DNA from: Halichondria panicea
Lineage: Eukaryota; Porifera; Demospongiae; Suberitida; Halichondriidae
Direction: 5' to 3'
Assembly: GCF_963675165.1 (NCBI RefSeq)
Contig: NC_087379.1
Span: 7,036,339-7,100,338, forward strand
DNA: 64,000 nt
The position numbers and the translations under genes were made by a program. Under the pieces are notes generated by a model that saw only the letters and a program-made list of their open reading frames with translations, was not told the DNA's origin and did not search any database. Shown piece after piece: positions 41,301-56,000 of this stretch (the stretch's first letter is position 1; every line of letters begins with the position of its first letter).

Positions 41301-44300
41301 AATTATTTCTAGGGAGTTGAATTGACGTAGAGAATTGCCGTAGCCTCGAGCCTACTATGTGTGTACCTCAGGGCCACCGTACTATAGGCAGCATGTTCGT
41401 GACCATCACATCATTTGCATTATTTGCATGTACGTACAAATATGGACATTGCCGGCATTTGAAAACCCTTACTATGTTTTGCCTATAAGATATACTATCT
41501 TGCTTATTTGTGTTTAAGTTGACAAACTGGGCTACATACATTTTCTTGCATGTTGTACACTGTATTACCGGCATTTTCAATTAAAATCATAGACTATAAT
41601 TATAGTGATACATTATACAGTATATACTAGCCTCGTTCCTAGGCCGAGGTGTCTCTAAAATAACGCTAGGTCGCCATGCAACTAGGCCTGGGGAAGATTA
41701 CATTTGGGCGTGGTTTCAATTTATTCAGATCCAACAAATTTCAATGATTTTTCCGTAAAAGCTGCCGTAATCACAAAAATAGCTTCGTGTTACATAGCTA
41801 ACCTAGCTAACTAGCTAGCTAGGTATTAGATCTTGGTGGTAGCTATCAAGTTGTGTCAAACAAGAGGCCCCCCTCAATGAGCGTCAGGTCCAAGCTGTCA
41901 ACTCCAGTGTGAAGGAAGGGACATTTTGTGTGGTTCCCTACTGTGCTACCAGTTGCTGCAGACAATGAACTTGGAAGCCATTAGCTCGATCTACCTGGAC
42001 ATATAGCATAGGTGTATTTTGTGTTGCTAGGGTTATAAACTAGTTATGACACGTGCACTCGGGATGCATGGTGTATATTGCACTCAGCCCTCGGGCCAAT
42101 ATCATATTCTTTGTCATTTCTCTAGCTGTATTTTCATTATGGACATAATTTTACAATATACCAGATACAATCTATCCCAGGCCTAGTTGGTGACCTAGCA
42201 TTATTTTAGAGACAACTCTGCCTGGGAACGAGGCTAAGTATATACATGCAGTTGTAGATGTACTGTACAATGTATTATGAACTTACATGTGCTGACAATT
42301 ACATTTCCCTGTGGATTTTAAACTGACGTACTAGCCGGTTTATTTACATGTACTGTACTAGCTGGCTTAATACGTATGACTGTTGTGCTTGTGTTCTCAC
42401 TCTAGGATGTGGTTGGAAATGTAGAGCAGTGAATGTCTGTATTGTTCAATGTACATTCATATTGTGTTGTCACTGTCTCCACTCTTGCAGGATGGGAACA
42501 CTCCACTCATGGTGGCAGTCTTTGGAGGTCACACTGACTGTATTAAAAAGCTGCTCTCCTCAGGAGCAGTGGTGGACCTGGTTAACAAGGTGAGTATCTG
42601 ATAGAGTATGATTTAAATTGACGTAGAGAATTGCCGTAGCCTCGAGCCTACTATGTGTGTACCTCAGGGCCACCGTACTATAGGCAGCATGTTTGTGACC
42701 ATCACATCATTTGAATTATGTTCATGTACGTACAAATATGGACATTGCCGGCACTTTAAAACTTACCTTATCTTGCTTATTAGACAAACTGGGCTACATA
42801 CATTTTCTTGCATGTTGTACACTATTACCGGCATTTTCAATTAAAATCATAGACTATAATTATAGTGATACATTGTACAGTATATACTAGCCTCGTTCCC
42901 AGGCCGAGGTGTCTCTAAAATAACGCTAGATCGCCATGCAACTAGGTCTGGGGAAGAGTACATATGGGCATGATTTCAGATCCAATGATTTCTCCGTAAA
43001 AGCTACCGTAATAACAAAAATAGCTCCGTGTTACAAAATATCTCTTGAAGAAAGCTAACCTAGCCAACTAGCTAACTAGGTATTAGATCTAGGTGGTAGC
43101 TATCAAGTTGTGTCAAACAAGAGGCCCCCCTCAATGAGCGTCAGGTCCAAGCTGTCAACTCCAGTGTGAAGGAAGGGATATTTTGTGTGGTTCCCTACTG
43201 TGCTACCAGTTGCTGCAGACAATGAACTTGGAAGCCATTAGCTCGATCTACCTGGACATATAGCATAGGTGTATTTTGTGTTGCTAGGGTTATAAACTAG
43301 TTATGACACGTGCACTCGGGATGCATGGTGTATATTGCACTCAGCCCTCGGGCCAACATCGTAATTATTTCTTTGTCATTTCTCTAGCTGTATTTTCATT
43401 ACGGGCAATAATTTTACAATATACTAGATACAATCTATCCCAGGCCTAGTTGGCGACCTAGTATTATTTTAGAGACAACTCTGCCTGGGAACGAGGCTAA
43501 GTATATACATGCAGTTGTAGATGTACTGTACAATGTATTATGAACTTACATGTGCTGACAATTACATTTCCCTGTGGATTTTAAACTGACGTACTAGCCG
43601 GTTTATTTACATGTACTGTACTAGCTGGCTTAATATGTATGACTGTTGTGCTTGTGTTCTCACTCTAGGATGTGGTTGGAAATGTAGAGCAGTGAATGTC
43701 TGTATTGTTCAATGTACATTCATATTGTGTTGTCACTGTCTCCACTCTTGCAGGATGGGAACACTCCACTCATGATGGCAGCCAGTAGAGGTCACACTGA
43801 CTGTATTAAAAAGCTGCTCTCCTCAGGAGCAGTGGTGGACCTGGTTAACAAGGTGAGTATCTGATAGAGTATGATTTAAATTGACGTAGAGAATTACCGT
43901 AGCCTCGAGCCTACTATGTGTGTACCTCAGGGCCACCGTACTATAGGCAGCATGTTTGTGACCATCACATCATTTGAATTATGTTCATGTACGTACAAAT
44001 ATGGACATTGCCGGCACTTTAAAACTTACCTTATCTTGCTTATTAGACAAACTGGGCTACATACATTTTCTTGCATGTTGTACACTATTACCGGCATTTT
44101 CAATTAAAATCATAGACTATAATTATAGTGATACATTGTACAGTATATACTAGCCTCGTTCCCAGGCCGAGGTGTCTCTAAAATAACGCTAGATCGCCAT
44201 GCAACTAGGCCTGGGGAAGAGTACATATGGGCATGATTTCAGATCCAATGATTTCTCCGTAAAAGCTACCGTAATAACAAAAATAGCTCCGTGTTACAAA

Positions 44301-46999
44301 ATATCTCTTGAAGAAAGCTAACCTAGCCAACTAGCTAACTAGGTATTAGATCTAGGTGGTAGCTATCAAGTTGTGTCAAACAAGAGGCCCCCCTCAATGA
44401 GCGTCAGGTCCAAGCTGTCAACTCCAGTGTGAAGGAAGGGATATTTTGTGTGGTTCCCTACTGTGCTACCAGTTGCTGCAGACAATGAACTTGGAAGCCA
44501 TTAGCTCGATCTACCTGGACATATAGCATAGGTGTATTTTGTGTTGCTAGGGTTATAAACTAGTTATGACACGTGCACTCGGGATGCATGGTGTATATTG
44601 CACTCAGCCCTCGGGCCAACATCGTAATTATTTCTTTGTCATTTCTCTAGCTGTATTTTCATTACGGGCAATAATTTTACAATATACTAGATACAATCTA
44701 TCCCAGGCCTAGTTGGCGACCTAGTATTATTTTAGAGACAACTATGACTGGGAACGAGGCTAAGTATATACATGCAGTTGTAGATGTACTGTACAATGTA
44801 TTATGAACTTACATGTGCTGACAATTACATTTCCCTGTGGATTTTAGAGCTTTAAACTGACGTACTAGCCGGTTTATTTACATGTACTGTACTAGCTGGC
44901 TTAATATGTATGACTGTTGTGCTTGTGTTCTCACTCTAGGATGTGGTTGGAAATGTAGAGCAGTGAATGTCTGTATTGTTCAATGTACATTCATATTGTG
45001 TTGTCACTGTCTCCACTCTTGCAGTATGGGGACACTCCACTCATGACGGCAGCCAGTAGAGGTCACACTGACTGTATTAAAAAGCTGCTCTCCTCAGGAG
45101 CAGTGGTGGACCTGGTTAACAAGGTGAGTATCTGATAGAGTATGATTTTCTATTTAAAACACACCTGATATAATTATTTCTAGGGAGTTGAATTGACGTA
45201 CAGAATTGCCGTAGCCTCGAGCCTACTATGTATGTACCTCTTACAGTAGTTAATGACTGAACAGAGCTGTCATTTGTACCTAAACAGATATACCCAACCT
45301 CTTAAATGATGTTTAAGGTAGTTAAACAAGGTTTATCGATGTACTCCGCTTGCCCCGCCTACTGCATTATGTACTGCCCAGCATCTACGCGCATGCGTAA
45401 TTATTATCTCTACACCTACCTCGTGCCCGATTATAGCTACCTGAGTTTAAAGCCCCACACCCAACCCTCCCTTGGTTTCTATACATTTCTCTGTCAGTAC
45501 GACATGACTGAGCCGTGGCTATGACTGTTGGCTAGGCCACCTCTTTACCCCCAAGTACTTAATTAGGGGAGCAACATAATTATTAGAAACGCTTCATCAC
45601 TATCTAATTAGCGAGGTTGCACCCCTCTAATTAATTAGAGGGGCTTCCTAACTATATTAACGGCCCTCAGTCATGGTCCGGCTCACCCTCCAAGGAGCGT
45701 TGCGGTAATGGGTAGCTGTACTCATCGCTTGCAGCAGTACCTAGAGTGACATAACTTCGTAGTGGTAATGGTATCTAATTGGGTGCATATTTATTACTTG
45801 ACGTACAGTAGATTAATATGCAATTATCGTTGCCAGTATTGCTCTGTCAGCAAAGTACATGTCATACGCATTAGACCACTTTACCTCTTACAATGTACGT
45901 CTCATCCCTTCATATGATCATCATCACAGGATGGACAGACTGCTCTGATGAGAGCCAAGAGATCACGTCTCTCTAACCCTTCAACAATACAGTTGCTTGA
46001 GGAAGCTGCTGAATCACATGTGAGTCCATACCTCAATAATGCACACACTGCATGATCATGATGGTGTTTTAGTTTATTGTGCCAAATAATTAAATAGTGC
46101 ATACATTATTATATGTACATCGAATAAACTGTATGTCCCCTCTTTTACGAGTATTTTGCTATTTGGAAAATTAAGCTCATACTTTTAAATACTGTCCATT
46201 TAATTGCAATGGAGTGCAAACTACAGTTCCAATATTACACCCTCCTAAACAAGCATGAATACCATTACATGTGCCCCCCCCACACACACACACACACACA
46301 CACTACTATCTATTTATTTTGACTAATGCCTTGTGCTAATTCTAAGAACCAAAATTAGAGGTTAATGATTGTTTTGTGCTTGCCACCTAGAAGAACCACA
46401 TAGACCCATCCCCATTATCAGATACTACCACCACAAAACCTAGCCCAGACAATACAGGCCTGTACCTTATAAATTAAGCCTCCCTCAAGGTCAGATTTAG
46501 TTTACACAAGTACATAGCTATAGCCATGCACAAGCTAAGTTGAAGTATTACAGCAGCCAATATCAAGTCTAAGATAAGTTCAATACTTTATGTCAGCATT
46601 ACCTCAAATGTGAATATAGCTTACAATCAGCATGGCCCCAAGTGAATAGCTTCCAATAATTATTCAGTATACTAGTTGTTCTGAATGCAACAGATGAATG
46701 GGGAGGGTTGGTGCACCGTTAAAGACTCTTTAACCCATCATTCTCGACTCTCAAGGTTGGGCATCTGTTTGCCTTTTCTACCTGTACGGTTTTGTGCTGT
46801 TTGCTCTTTTGTTCTCCTTTTTTCTTTTGCTTGCCTAACTAGATAGGATAATACAAGGTATCAAGGATCCACCACTATAATATTAGGACATCAGATGCCA
46901 ACCTTTTAAAGATTAATTTAAGTGAGCATTCCGTTTGAGCTAGTAACGCGAACAGTTGACACAATTTCTCCCACACAAATGATACTTTTTGTATACCCT

Positions 47000-47060
<61 letters not shown>

Positions 47061-50000
47061 AGTTATGTCCGCAGTCTGTTCCAGTCCTACCCAAGAACTG
47101 GACTGTCGTCACTGACACAGAAACGTGAGTGACTATTGCACAGTTTAGTCACTAGCTTTTATGAATGTGAGTCAACTTTAGGAAGAAGCCAGTCTACCAG
47201 AACAAGGCAGCAGGGGAAACCCTATCCACACCACCTGGATGTAAGTGTTGTGCTTGTGCTGTATCTAGCACATGGTTCTGTGTGTTTTACCTCCTGTGTA
47301 GATCCCCTGCACCAAACCTCCGCATACCCTGATGTCACTTTCTACGACATGCCTCAAGAGAAGGAGTTTACCTCCAGTGGTGGCCACGCTGACTTTGACA
47401 ATGGAGTGCAAGTGACTGTTTCAGCTAATGCTGTCCCAGCAGGGACCTCTGTGAGCATTAAAGTCCAACCCAGCCTTGCTTCAAATGACGTGTTTGTGAT
47501 GCCTGAGGGCATTCAGTCTGCCAGTCCGTCCTACTTGATCTCTGGTGAAGGTCTAAACGGAGAGGTGACCCTGAGCATGGAGCATCATGTACGCGTGTCC
47601 ACCCAACAAGAAGCTGATGACCTCCTCTTTCTCCAAGCTGACTCGTCTCCCAAGAGATCTGGATCAAAGAGTATATACCAGTACCAGGAGGTACAAGAGG
47701 GAGGGTCGAAGGCAGAGTTCACTCCTGGTGGGAACACTGGGAGACTGACCAGACGTTTGTCAAAGAAGAAGTTCTTCAAAGTTGGGGCTCGAATAAAGAA
47801 ATGGTTTCGAGGTGAGTGTATAAGGAATGTGTTTGTAGTGTGAGTGACATGCTTTTGTTGCAGGTTCATCCCAACTTGCTGCCAGCCAGCCTGATGACCC
47901 CCCAGAGCCTGAGAGTCCACCTAACCTCTACACTGTCAGAGTCTACCGGTCTCCGCCACACACAACTGAGGACAGAATGGCTCTTGTCATTGTCAGCTAC
48001 TTCCACCGTCTGTTTTTCGATGTACGTACATTGCAGAGTAAAGTTTTGTGATTCGTTTAGCACTGTACATAAATAACTGTTTTCCCATTATAGTTCTTGC
48101 AGAGGTTTGAGGTTGTCGTCATTCCCCGAGATTATCCACACTTGTCAAGTAGCCCTGCTGATAAGACAATCAAACAACCTCTTTGCTTTGTCCAAGTTGA
48201 TGCAGTACTGGAGCTAGTCTGTGACCCAGCCTGGAGGAGTGTGCCTGACCAGAGAATGGTGAGTGCTTTCAATAGTTATAGAAAAAAAACCGTTTATATC
48301 GTAAGTGACTTTTCCGCACTTTTTTGTGTCTTCTATTAATTAATTTTTGCCGTGTTTACAGATTTCCCAAGATGAAGTAGACTTGCCAGTGATTGGTAAG
48401 TTCTCGCCAGAGGAGCTTCAGTGTTACCCACCCAGGATAGTGTGTCGGTTCTTCCCTGAGCAAGGAGCTGTCTCCTGCACCACATGCAATCTCTCACTGC
48501 ATGGCTTTGACAAACCAGTCAGTGTGGACATGGCACTGCTCACTCCTCAGAGATCAGTGGACACTAAACAACTCAAGGTGTCTCACTCAATCTCTGTTAA
48601 AGTCAATAATTATAATTATGAATGTTAGATACACTTCACTTGTGCCATATCAACCCAATGTTCTGCATCATCCTACACTTGTTAAATTTTGGTTAATGAA
48701 TGTCCGTAATGTAGTATGTTGCTTCCATAAGACCTACGTCTGTACTGTGTGTACTGCATGTGGACGTTCTCAATTCGTTATAATGCATGTACCGTATAGC
48801 AGGTTATTTTCGTACGGTAGAAGTTTTCGTATTTTTCGTATTGTATACATAATCAACATTATCATTGGAAAATTAAAACTGCGCCACCACGATAGGTTCA
48901 ACGTCACTATCCTGAGCTGTACGAGTATTTAGAATACGAAATATTTGATTGGGCAGTTCATACGAACATTTACCAGTATGTATGTGATTGTAGGAAGCCA
49001 CTGAAGTACTGAGGAGAACAGTTGGTGAGATGACCACCTCACAGCTTGGCTCTACTGTGGAGACTGTACTGTCACTAATGGAGAAAATGACAACTGCACT
49101 TCAGTGAGATGTCTAGTATTTTAATGGTAGCACTGTATTCACAATAATTTTATGTCCCACCTCAGGTCATCTTCTCTGAGTGAGCTGACAGGCCACACTG
49201 ACTCCATACGGACAGAGATAAAGGCTGTCTTTGTAGCGACCAGGAGGGTTGTCCAGGAGTGCACAGTACAGAGCATCAGTGAGAACATGGGAGCCAGTCT
49301 CTCCAAGATGGAGACTTTATCTCACCAGCTTTATATGGTGGCTAAGGTCAAACTGAGAAACTGTCTAGGTAAGAACGTGTGTTTATGATGTCAAGTGTTA
49401 GCTCTCGTACTCAATGGTACAGACCAGTCAGAGGAGACAGCTGCTCTTGTTGACCTGGTGGAGAATGGAGCTAATCTGTTGAGAGCTGTGGACTGTCTAC
49501 TCAGGGACATCCACACACTCAGTGGAGTCAGTGGTAAGTGTACATTGTCAGAGCCGTGCCGTGTATTGAGTATAAAGGTACCTACCTATTATGTTTTGAT
49601 TTTAGATCAATGATACTATTATAATAGTTACTGCTGCTCAACTGCAACCCTCCTCCCCCTGAGATTAAATATTCACGTACAGTCTTTTGTCGAAATTTGC
49701 TGTTTTTTTTCCTCCCAAAACTTATAGCCAATGTATGTAGAGCTACAAAATGCATCTTTTAGTTTTGATGTAGTTAAGTTATGACCTCCTGAAAGAAGCT
49801 AGCGTAATAGCTAGGTGCCATATTCCTTTCCACTTCCACTGTATTGTACATACTACATGTACTGTACTTAGTGCTCCAGTGTGTGGGCGTATCATGCTCT
49901 AACCATTTCCTCTTTCACACAGATGTATTGTCATTGTATTGAACTGCATGCAATCCACGTACACCATTTCCTTTGCTGACCCTCACCCTATCCACACTAC

Positions 50001-53000
50001 AGGCCTGGCAGAGAGGATAGACATTGAACACCCTCTACTCAACAACGAGATTGAGACAACAGAGTTCGTATATTTGGCTGCATATTTCGACAACGTGATA
50101 TTGTACTCTCAGATGTTGGGACTCAATCGTTCTCAGCAAGCTAGTGTGAGGCAGCTTCTAGGTTCATATGACATGCAAACGGCCATGATGGAGTGCTTGT
50201 CCCTATGGCAGAGGAGTAACCCAGCTGCTGCAACATATAGAACTCTTCTGAAACTACTCGTAAGAATGAAGAAACATGAAATTGCGAGTGATGTGTTCAA
50301 ACATTGCCTAGAGAATAGTAAACTAACATAGTACATGTGTAGCGTATTATTTGTTTTGTGATAGACCTTTTTTTTATCAGTTTGAATGCACGTAACATTA
50401 TTTTTGTAGTGTTTATTGTTTGGATGACAATGAATTGTTAGTCACATTGTTATTGTGGTCATGTACTGTCATGCTCCCTCATGATTGTTATGCCTTGATG
50501 CGTATGGTCCATGCAGGGGCACACAGTCATCTGTTTGTGTGTGCATGTGTGTGTGTGTATTCCAGCTGTAACTGTTCCTTCTATTAGCAGTATACAAGCG
50601 TCATATCACCTTCTAGGTAAAGGGTCCTTGAATAACATTGGTAAAGATCGCCAATGCTATTATTGCTAGTTACACAAATTGTGTAACTAGCAATAATAGC
50701 ATTGGCGATCTTTACCAAATCACCAAACCAGCAAAGAAGAGAAGAGACCAGAGGAGGCTGGAACCACTTGACCTTAGCTAATTAAGGTCACTAATTGGAT
50801 TTATCCAAACTTCTCTTGCAGACTACTTCAAGCCTAGTTTTTAGTGTCTATCAGTTTAAAACCTTATTTTTCAGGGGGGGTCAAATTTTATTTTCGCCAA
50901 TTTTGCTCAGAAGCAGAGATACAAGTCTCAAAGCCAGTATGCAGTGACCTCGAGAACAAGCCGCTCATGATATCGAGGCTAGTGCAAGAGCAAGACTTTT
51001 GATTGTATCTCTGCTTCTGAGCAAAATTGGCGAAAACATAATTTGACCCCCCCTAAAAAATAACGTTTTAAACTGATAGACACTAAAAACTAGGCTTGAA
51101 GTAGTCTGCAAGAGAGGTTTGGATAAATCCAATTAGTGACCTTAATTAGCTAAGGTCAAGTGCATGTTTAGTCTCGAATACCCGCCTCAACCTAAAAGCT
51201 TGAGTCTGGTCAAACCATAGATGTAGGAGAGAGGGATTGGAAACGGAAGTAGATTTCAATGTACTTCACATATGACCTCCATAAACATCCGCGCCTCGCT
51301 TAATGAGGGCTAAATCTATTCCCCAGGAACTTCGCGGGTAACTGAGATTATTGCAAATCTAGGATTTTATTAGCCTCGTTCCCAGGCCTTACTTTTTCTT
51401 GCTGTTGTCACTGTTCATCCATAAATCACTAGAAAGACATAGTGAGGCAGCAAAGAAAGAAATGGGCATACAGTTAAGAAAAAGTAAGGCCTGGTTTGGG
51501 AAATCGCGTGATCCACAAGGATTTTTATGAACGTGGGAGATATGTAGCCCACAATCGTGACGTAAGGTATTCTCCCACGCATTCAGAGTTAATAAGACTG
51601 TACATGTACTGAGACAACCACCAAGATGTGCTGCAAGTCAGATCAGAGAACCAGCGTGGCCAGCTCTGGTGGCAGTAGCTACCTGCTATATATGATAATG
51701 ATGACTAACTTAAGCTATCTTGATCTATACTAGCATGTAGAAAGACACAAGAAAAGGTAATAGTCTGATAGAATCTGAACACACAATCTAGACTAGTAGA
51801 TCATCTAAGGTATATAGCTAGCTATAGTGCTTGCAAACTTCCAGTTCCAAGTCCATGTCCAGCTTGCTGCAGGCAAAGTTTTATTAGTCATAGATATCTG
51901 TGTGGGCAGTCCAACATCTCTAGCTCAGCATGCCCACGCTCATTTTCACCCTTCTACCCTTCTACCCTCACGCGACTTCCCGATACAGGCTCTCCTTTTT
52001 CCTAACTCTACGTAGGGTTTCCACACAAAAATCTGATCTCTACAAATGGTGTTTTGAGTGATTGTGCATACAAAGCAACTAAAATAAAGCAGGCAGCCAC
52101 AATTTCGCGTTGAAATACCTTTTCTTTCTTGCACAATAGCACCCGTTAACTCTCACCACAACTATGCGCTTGCATGCAATATTTCCACTCTAAAGAAAGC
52201 ACACTTCAAAGTTAAATTTCAAAACTTTTGTTGAAGCATAGATAAAGGAATTTTGTGCTGCAATTCTACACTTCAAGGTAAGTAGTTTAGAGCAGAATTG
52301 AACAAATTGTATTTAGTTGTCAAAGCCTGGTGTATTTTTTACAACTACAACCAAAAATTGAAAATGTTGTTTTGATACTGTAAAAATAGAAGTGTCAGTG
52401 CATTTGCTTTCCTCACCATATTTTTATGAAGTAGGTTGGTGCATGTATCTATGATAATAATTAAAAGTAGAATCGTCCCATGTAACCACCAAACTACATC
52501 CGATGTATTTCTACTCCGTAACAACGTAACAAACATTACAAAATGTCAGTGATCATCATAATATGTATTATACACAGGCTGTTGAGTCAACAGAAGCCTT
52601 TAATGTCTGAAATGAAAATTTCAGCCACCCAAGGTGATAATTTAATATAATATTATAGAAACTTTGTTGTTCTTCACTGCAGTGCGTGCGTGGCCTTGTT
52701 AACAATAACAAGTGAACAATTTGGTGGAACTTGTCCAAAAAAGACTGCTCATGTTGGAAAAAGTAGACGCTGAAGAAAGCTATAATTATAATCATTGTCA
52801 ATTTATAGTATAATGGAACAGTTATAAGCTTAAGACTATCAACTTTCCAACAATGCATTACGATGAGAACAGAAAGTGTCTATTTTGACCTGACTATTGT
52901 GACTTTTTACTGGAGACAAAAAATCAGAATAATTATTGTGAACAAAAACGCAATTTTAAGTCAGAAGAGACTACATAGAAATGTGTGTAGTATACACATG

Positions 53001-56000
53001 CAATTGTTGTATTAAGTGTTCACTCCTGTTATGTCCTTTAAAATGTCACAAATTCCATCAACGTCTACTTGTGACTCTTCCAACTGCGTTTTTACCTCTC
53101 TAAACTCAGTTCTTAGTTTTTGGACAAGTTCCACCAAATTTTTCACCTGTTGTTGTAGTTCATACAAGGCCACTGCAGTGAGGAACACAAAATTTGTGAA
53201 TCTAACTTGCATATAATACAGTAGTATAGTACAAATCGTCACCTTGGCCTTGGGTGGCTGAAATTTTCATTTCAGACATTGAGGGGAGGGCTTCTGTTGA
53301 CTCAACAGCCTGTGTATAATGCATATGATGATCACTGACATTTCGTAATGTTTGTTACTTTGTTAGGCCACTCCAAGTGATACTCTGGTTTCTGGTCCAC
53401 CCCCCGCATCAGATTTTATTCTATCTCATTATTGGATTTCTATCTCATTATTTCTACTACGCATGCGCGCAGAATGGTCCATGTGGTTACAAAATAGTGT
53501 GATAATGATATTCATTTGCAAAATAATGAGATTCATAAGGTGAAATTGATAATGACATAATGAGAAAAGCCGCCCGCCCGCATGCAATTAGAAAAACTTC
53601 AGGACCAGAAACCAGAGTGTCACTTGGAGTGGCCTTACGGAGTAGAATCTAGAAAATATTGAAAATAAACAAAACTAAAAATACATCGGATGTAGTTTGG
53701 TGGTTACATGGGACAATTCTCCTTTTAATTATTATCATAGATACATGCACCAATCTACTTCACAAAAATATGGTGAGGAAAGCAAATGCACTGACACTTT
53801 TATTTTTACAGCATCAAAACAACATTTTCAATTTTTGGTTGTAGTTGTAAAAAATACACCAGGCTTTGACAACTAAATACAATTTGTTCAATTCTGCTCT
53901 AAACTACTTACCTTGAAGTGTAGAATTGCAGCACAAAATTCCTTTATCTATGCTTCAAAAAAAGTTTTGAAATTTAACTTTGAAGTGTGCTTTCTTTAGA
54001 GTGGAAATATTGCATGCAAGCGCATAGTTGTGGTGAGAGTTAACGGGTGCTATTGTGCAAGAAAGAAAAGGTATTTCAACGCGAAATTTTGGCTGCCTGC
54101 TTTATTTTAGTTGCTTTGTATGCACAATCACTCAAAACACCATTTTTCAGAAATCAGATTTTTTTTGTGGAAACAACCCTACTCTACGTCTATTTCTTTC
54201 TTTATTCCTCCAATTAATACCGTATTTTATCTCATTGAACGATAAGACAGTATTTTATCTTATTGAAAGATGTGATAAAGAACAGAAAAAGGAGAGCCTG
54301 TGTAGAGGCTAGGATTTTATGAGTTGTCACTAGTAGATCTATTCTGTCAAGTTTTCCAGTATCCAGTGCAACTGTGCTTTATATAGATAGTGAATAACCA
54401 TTATTCAAGCTCTATTTACCGTTGCAACTATCTTCTTCATTGAATTTAGGTAAGTTTAATCTTGTATTGTACACATTTATCCCTTTTTCTCTGAAATGAT
54501 TAATGTTTAGGTAGTATACTTCAATATGCTTGTTGGTAAATCATGTGGTATCACCCCAAGCCAAAGAAAATTAGTCATACATCAGCTGGTAGAATTTAGT
54601 GCTAGAAAAAAGTTGAATTAAAGAGCACCACTAAAGATCCCTTTTTTGGGAATATGCTAAGCGTTACAGAAATTTTAATTTTAGGCATACATTCCCTTAT
54701 GATTGGTGATCACCACAAGAGCATTAGTTTTGGATTAGGTGGATGTATAGCTTTTGTGTGCATGAATGTGTAGTCACCTATTTTTACCTCATAATTGTTA
54801 TTGGCCCGGTAGTTAGATTGTGGTGAAGGGCCTGTAGGCCCGAGATATTTAACTACTACAAATGCTGTTTCATCTATATTTTATATAGCAATACCTCGCA
54901 AGCCAAAACTTACTGAGTACGCTGAAGAAAAGAAGACAGAAGAATACCCCTCCTCTCTACACCCTATACGTCACCGCCCTCGTAAATGTTATCGGCTGTT
55001 CCGGCTATATATACACCCTTGTATACCTCACCAGCTTCTCTCCATCTAAGACTGTCTGATTAGAGTGCTAAACTAATCATAATTATAGCTGTAATAATCA
55101 TTTTTATCGTGTATGTTTTTGTTAATGTTGTTTGGTTTGATCCCACTCGTTTTACACTTAGAAAGCAACTGGCAGTGCTGTGGAGTGTTTTGCTGTCTCC
55201 AAGTGTATGTAATTATACTTAATGAATTGGAAATTGAAATGTACGCTCACCAGCCTAGTATTATTATATAGAAACTTCGTACAATTGATTCATCAAAAGT
55301 GAAAACAATAATTAAGAAAGTTACATGGTGTATTATGTATCTTGTCGTATGAATGATCATGGTTATTGCCTCAAACTAGTGGACTTCTTGATGGTTTTTT
55401 TTTTCATTTAATTAAGTTGGCAGCAAAAGAGAAGCCTCTGACAGTCACAAATACATTCACAATTTCAGGGAACTAAGCATCCTCTGATGATTTTATATCT
55501 ACTGTGAAAAAAGTATCCAATACCACTAGCTCTGCACATTCTCCTTACTATTACCATGTACCAATGCACTGTTGATTGTGTCTCTTTCCCTATTCTTTCA
55601 CCGCTTATGCAATGAGTTTTCCTCATTTGAGGCAAGAAAAGAAGACAAGAAAGCGAGGCGCGGATGTTTTCCGAGGCCCACTTCCGTTTCCAATCCCTCT
55701 CTCCTACTAGCCTCGTTCCCAGGCCTTACTTTTTCTTGCTGTTGTCACTGTTCATCCATAAACATAAGAAAGACATAGTGAGGCAGCAAAGAAAGAAATG
55801 GGCGTACAGTTAAGAAAAAGTAAGGCCTGGTTTGGGAAATCGCGTGATCCACAAGGATTTTTATGAACGTGGGAGATATGTAGCCCACAATCGTGACGTA
55901 AGGTATTCTCCCACGCATTCCGAGTAAGACTGTACTGTACTGCACTGAGACAACCACCGGCACCAAGCTGTGCTGCAAGTCAGATCAGAGAACCAGCGTG

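Larger units (their letters stand above)
52014..54180. mobile_element. Long foldback element with terminal repeats of about 600 bp or more
   Basis: Begins AGGGTTTCCACA, ends TGTGGAAACAACCCT, flanked by the 9-bp repeat ACTCTACGT (52005-52013, 54181-54189). The same sequence in 32112-32874 shows the unoccupied site. The arms mirror each other over about 600 bp, with a more decayed inner part. A minus-strand ORF at 53012-53242 contains a coiled coil (ALYELQQQVKNLVELVQKLR). No transposase motif recognised. Confidence 0.88.
51371..54311. mobile_element. TAGCCTC...GAGGCTA element, second copy, itself interrupted
   Basis: Same family as 32112-32874, flanked by GGATTTTAT (51362-51370, 54312-54320). 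Its body is split by the foldback element 52014-54180. Without that insertion it would be about 770 bp. Confidence 0.88.

Noticed and set aside
42653-44107. Identical 63-codon ORFs at 42653 and 43916
   Set aside because: They are intron sequence of the recently duplicated 1.26-kb unit, not genes.
45306-45524. 72-codon ORF in a gene B intron
   Set aside because: It lies in a dispersed repeat and resembles no protein I know.
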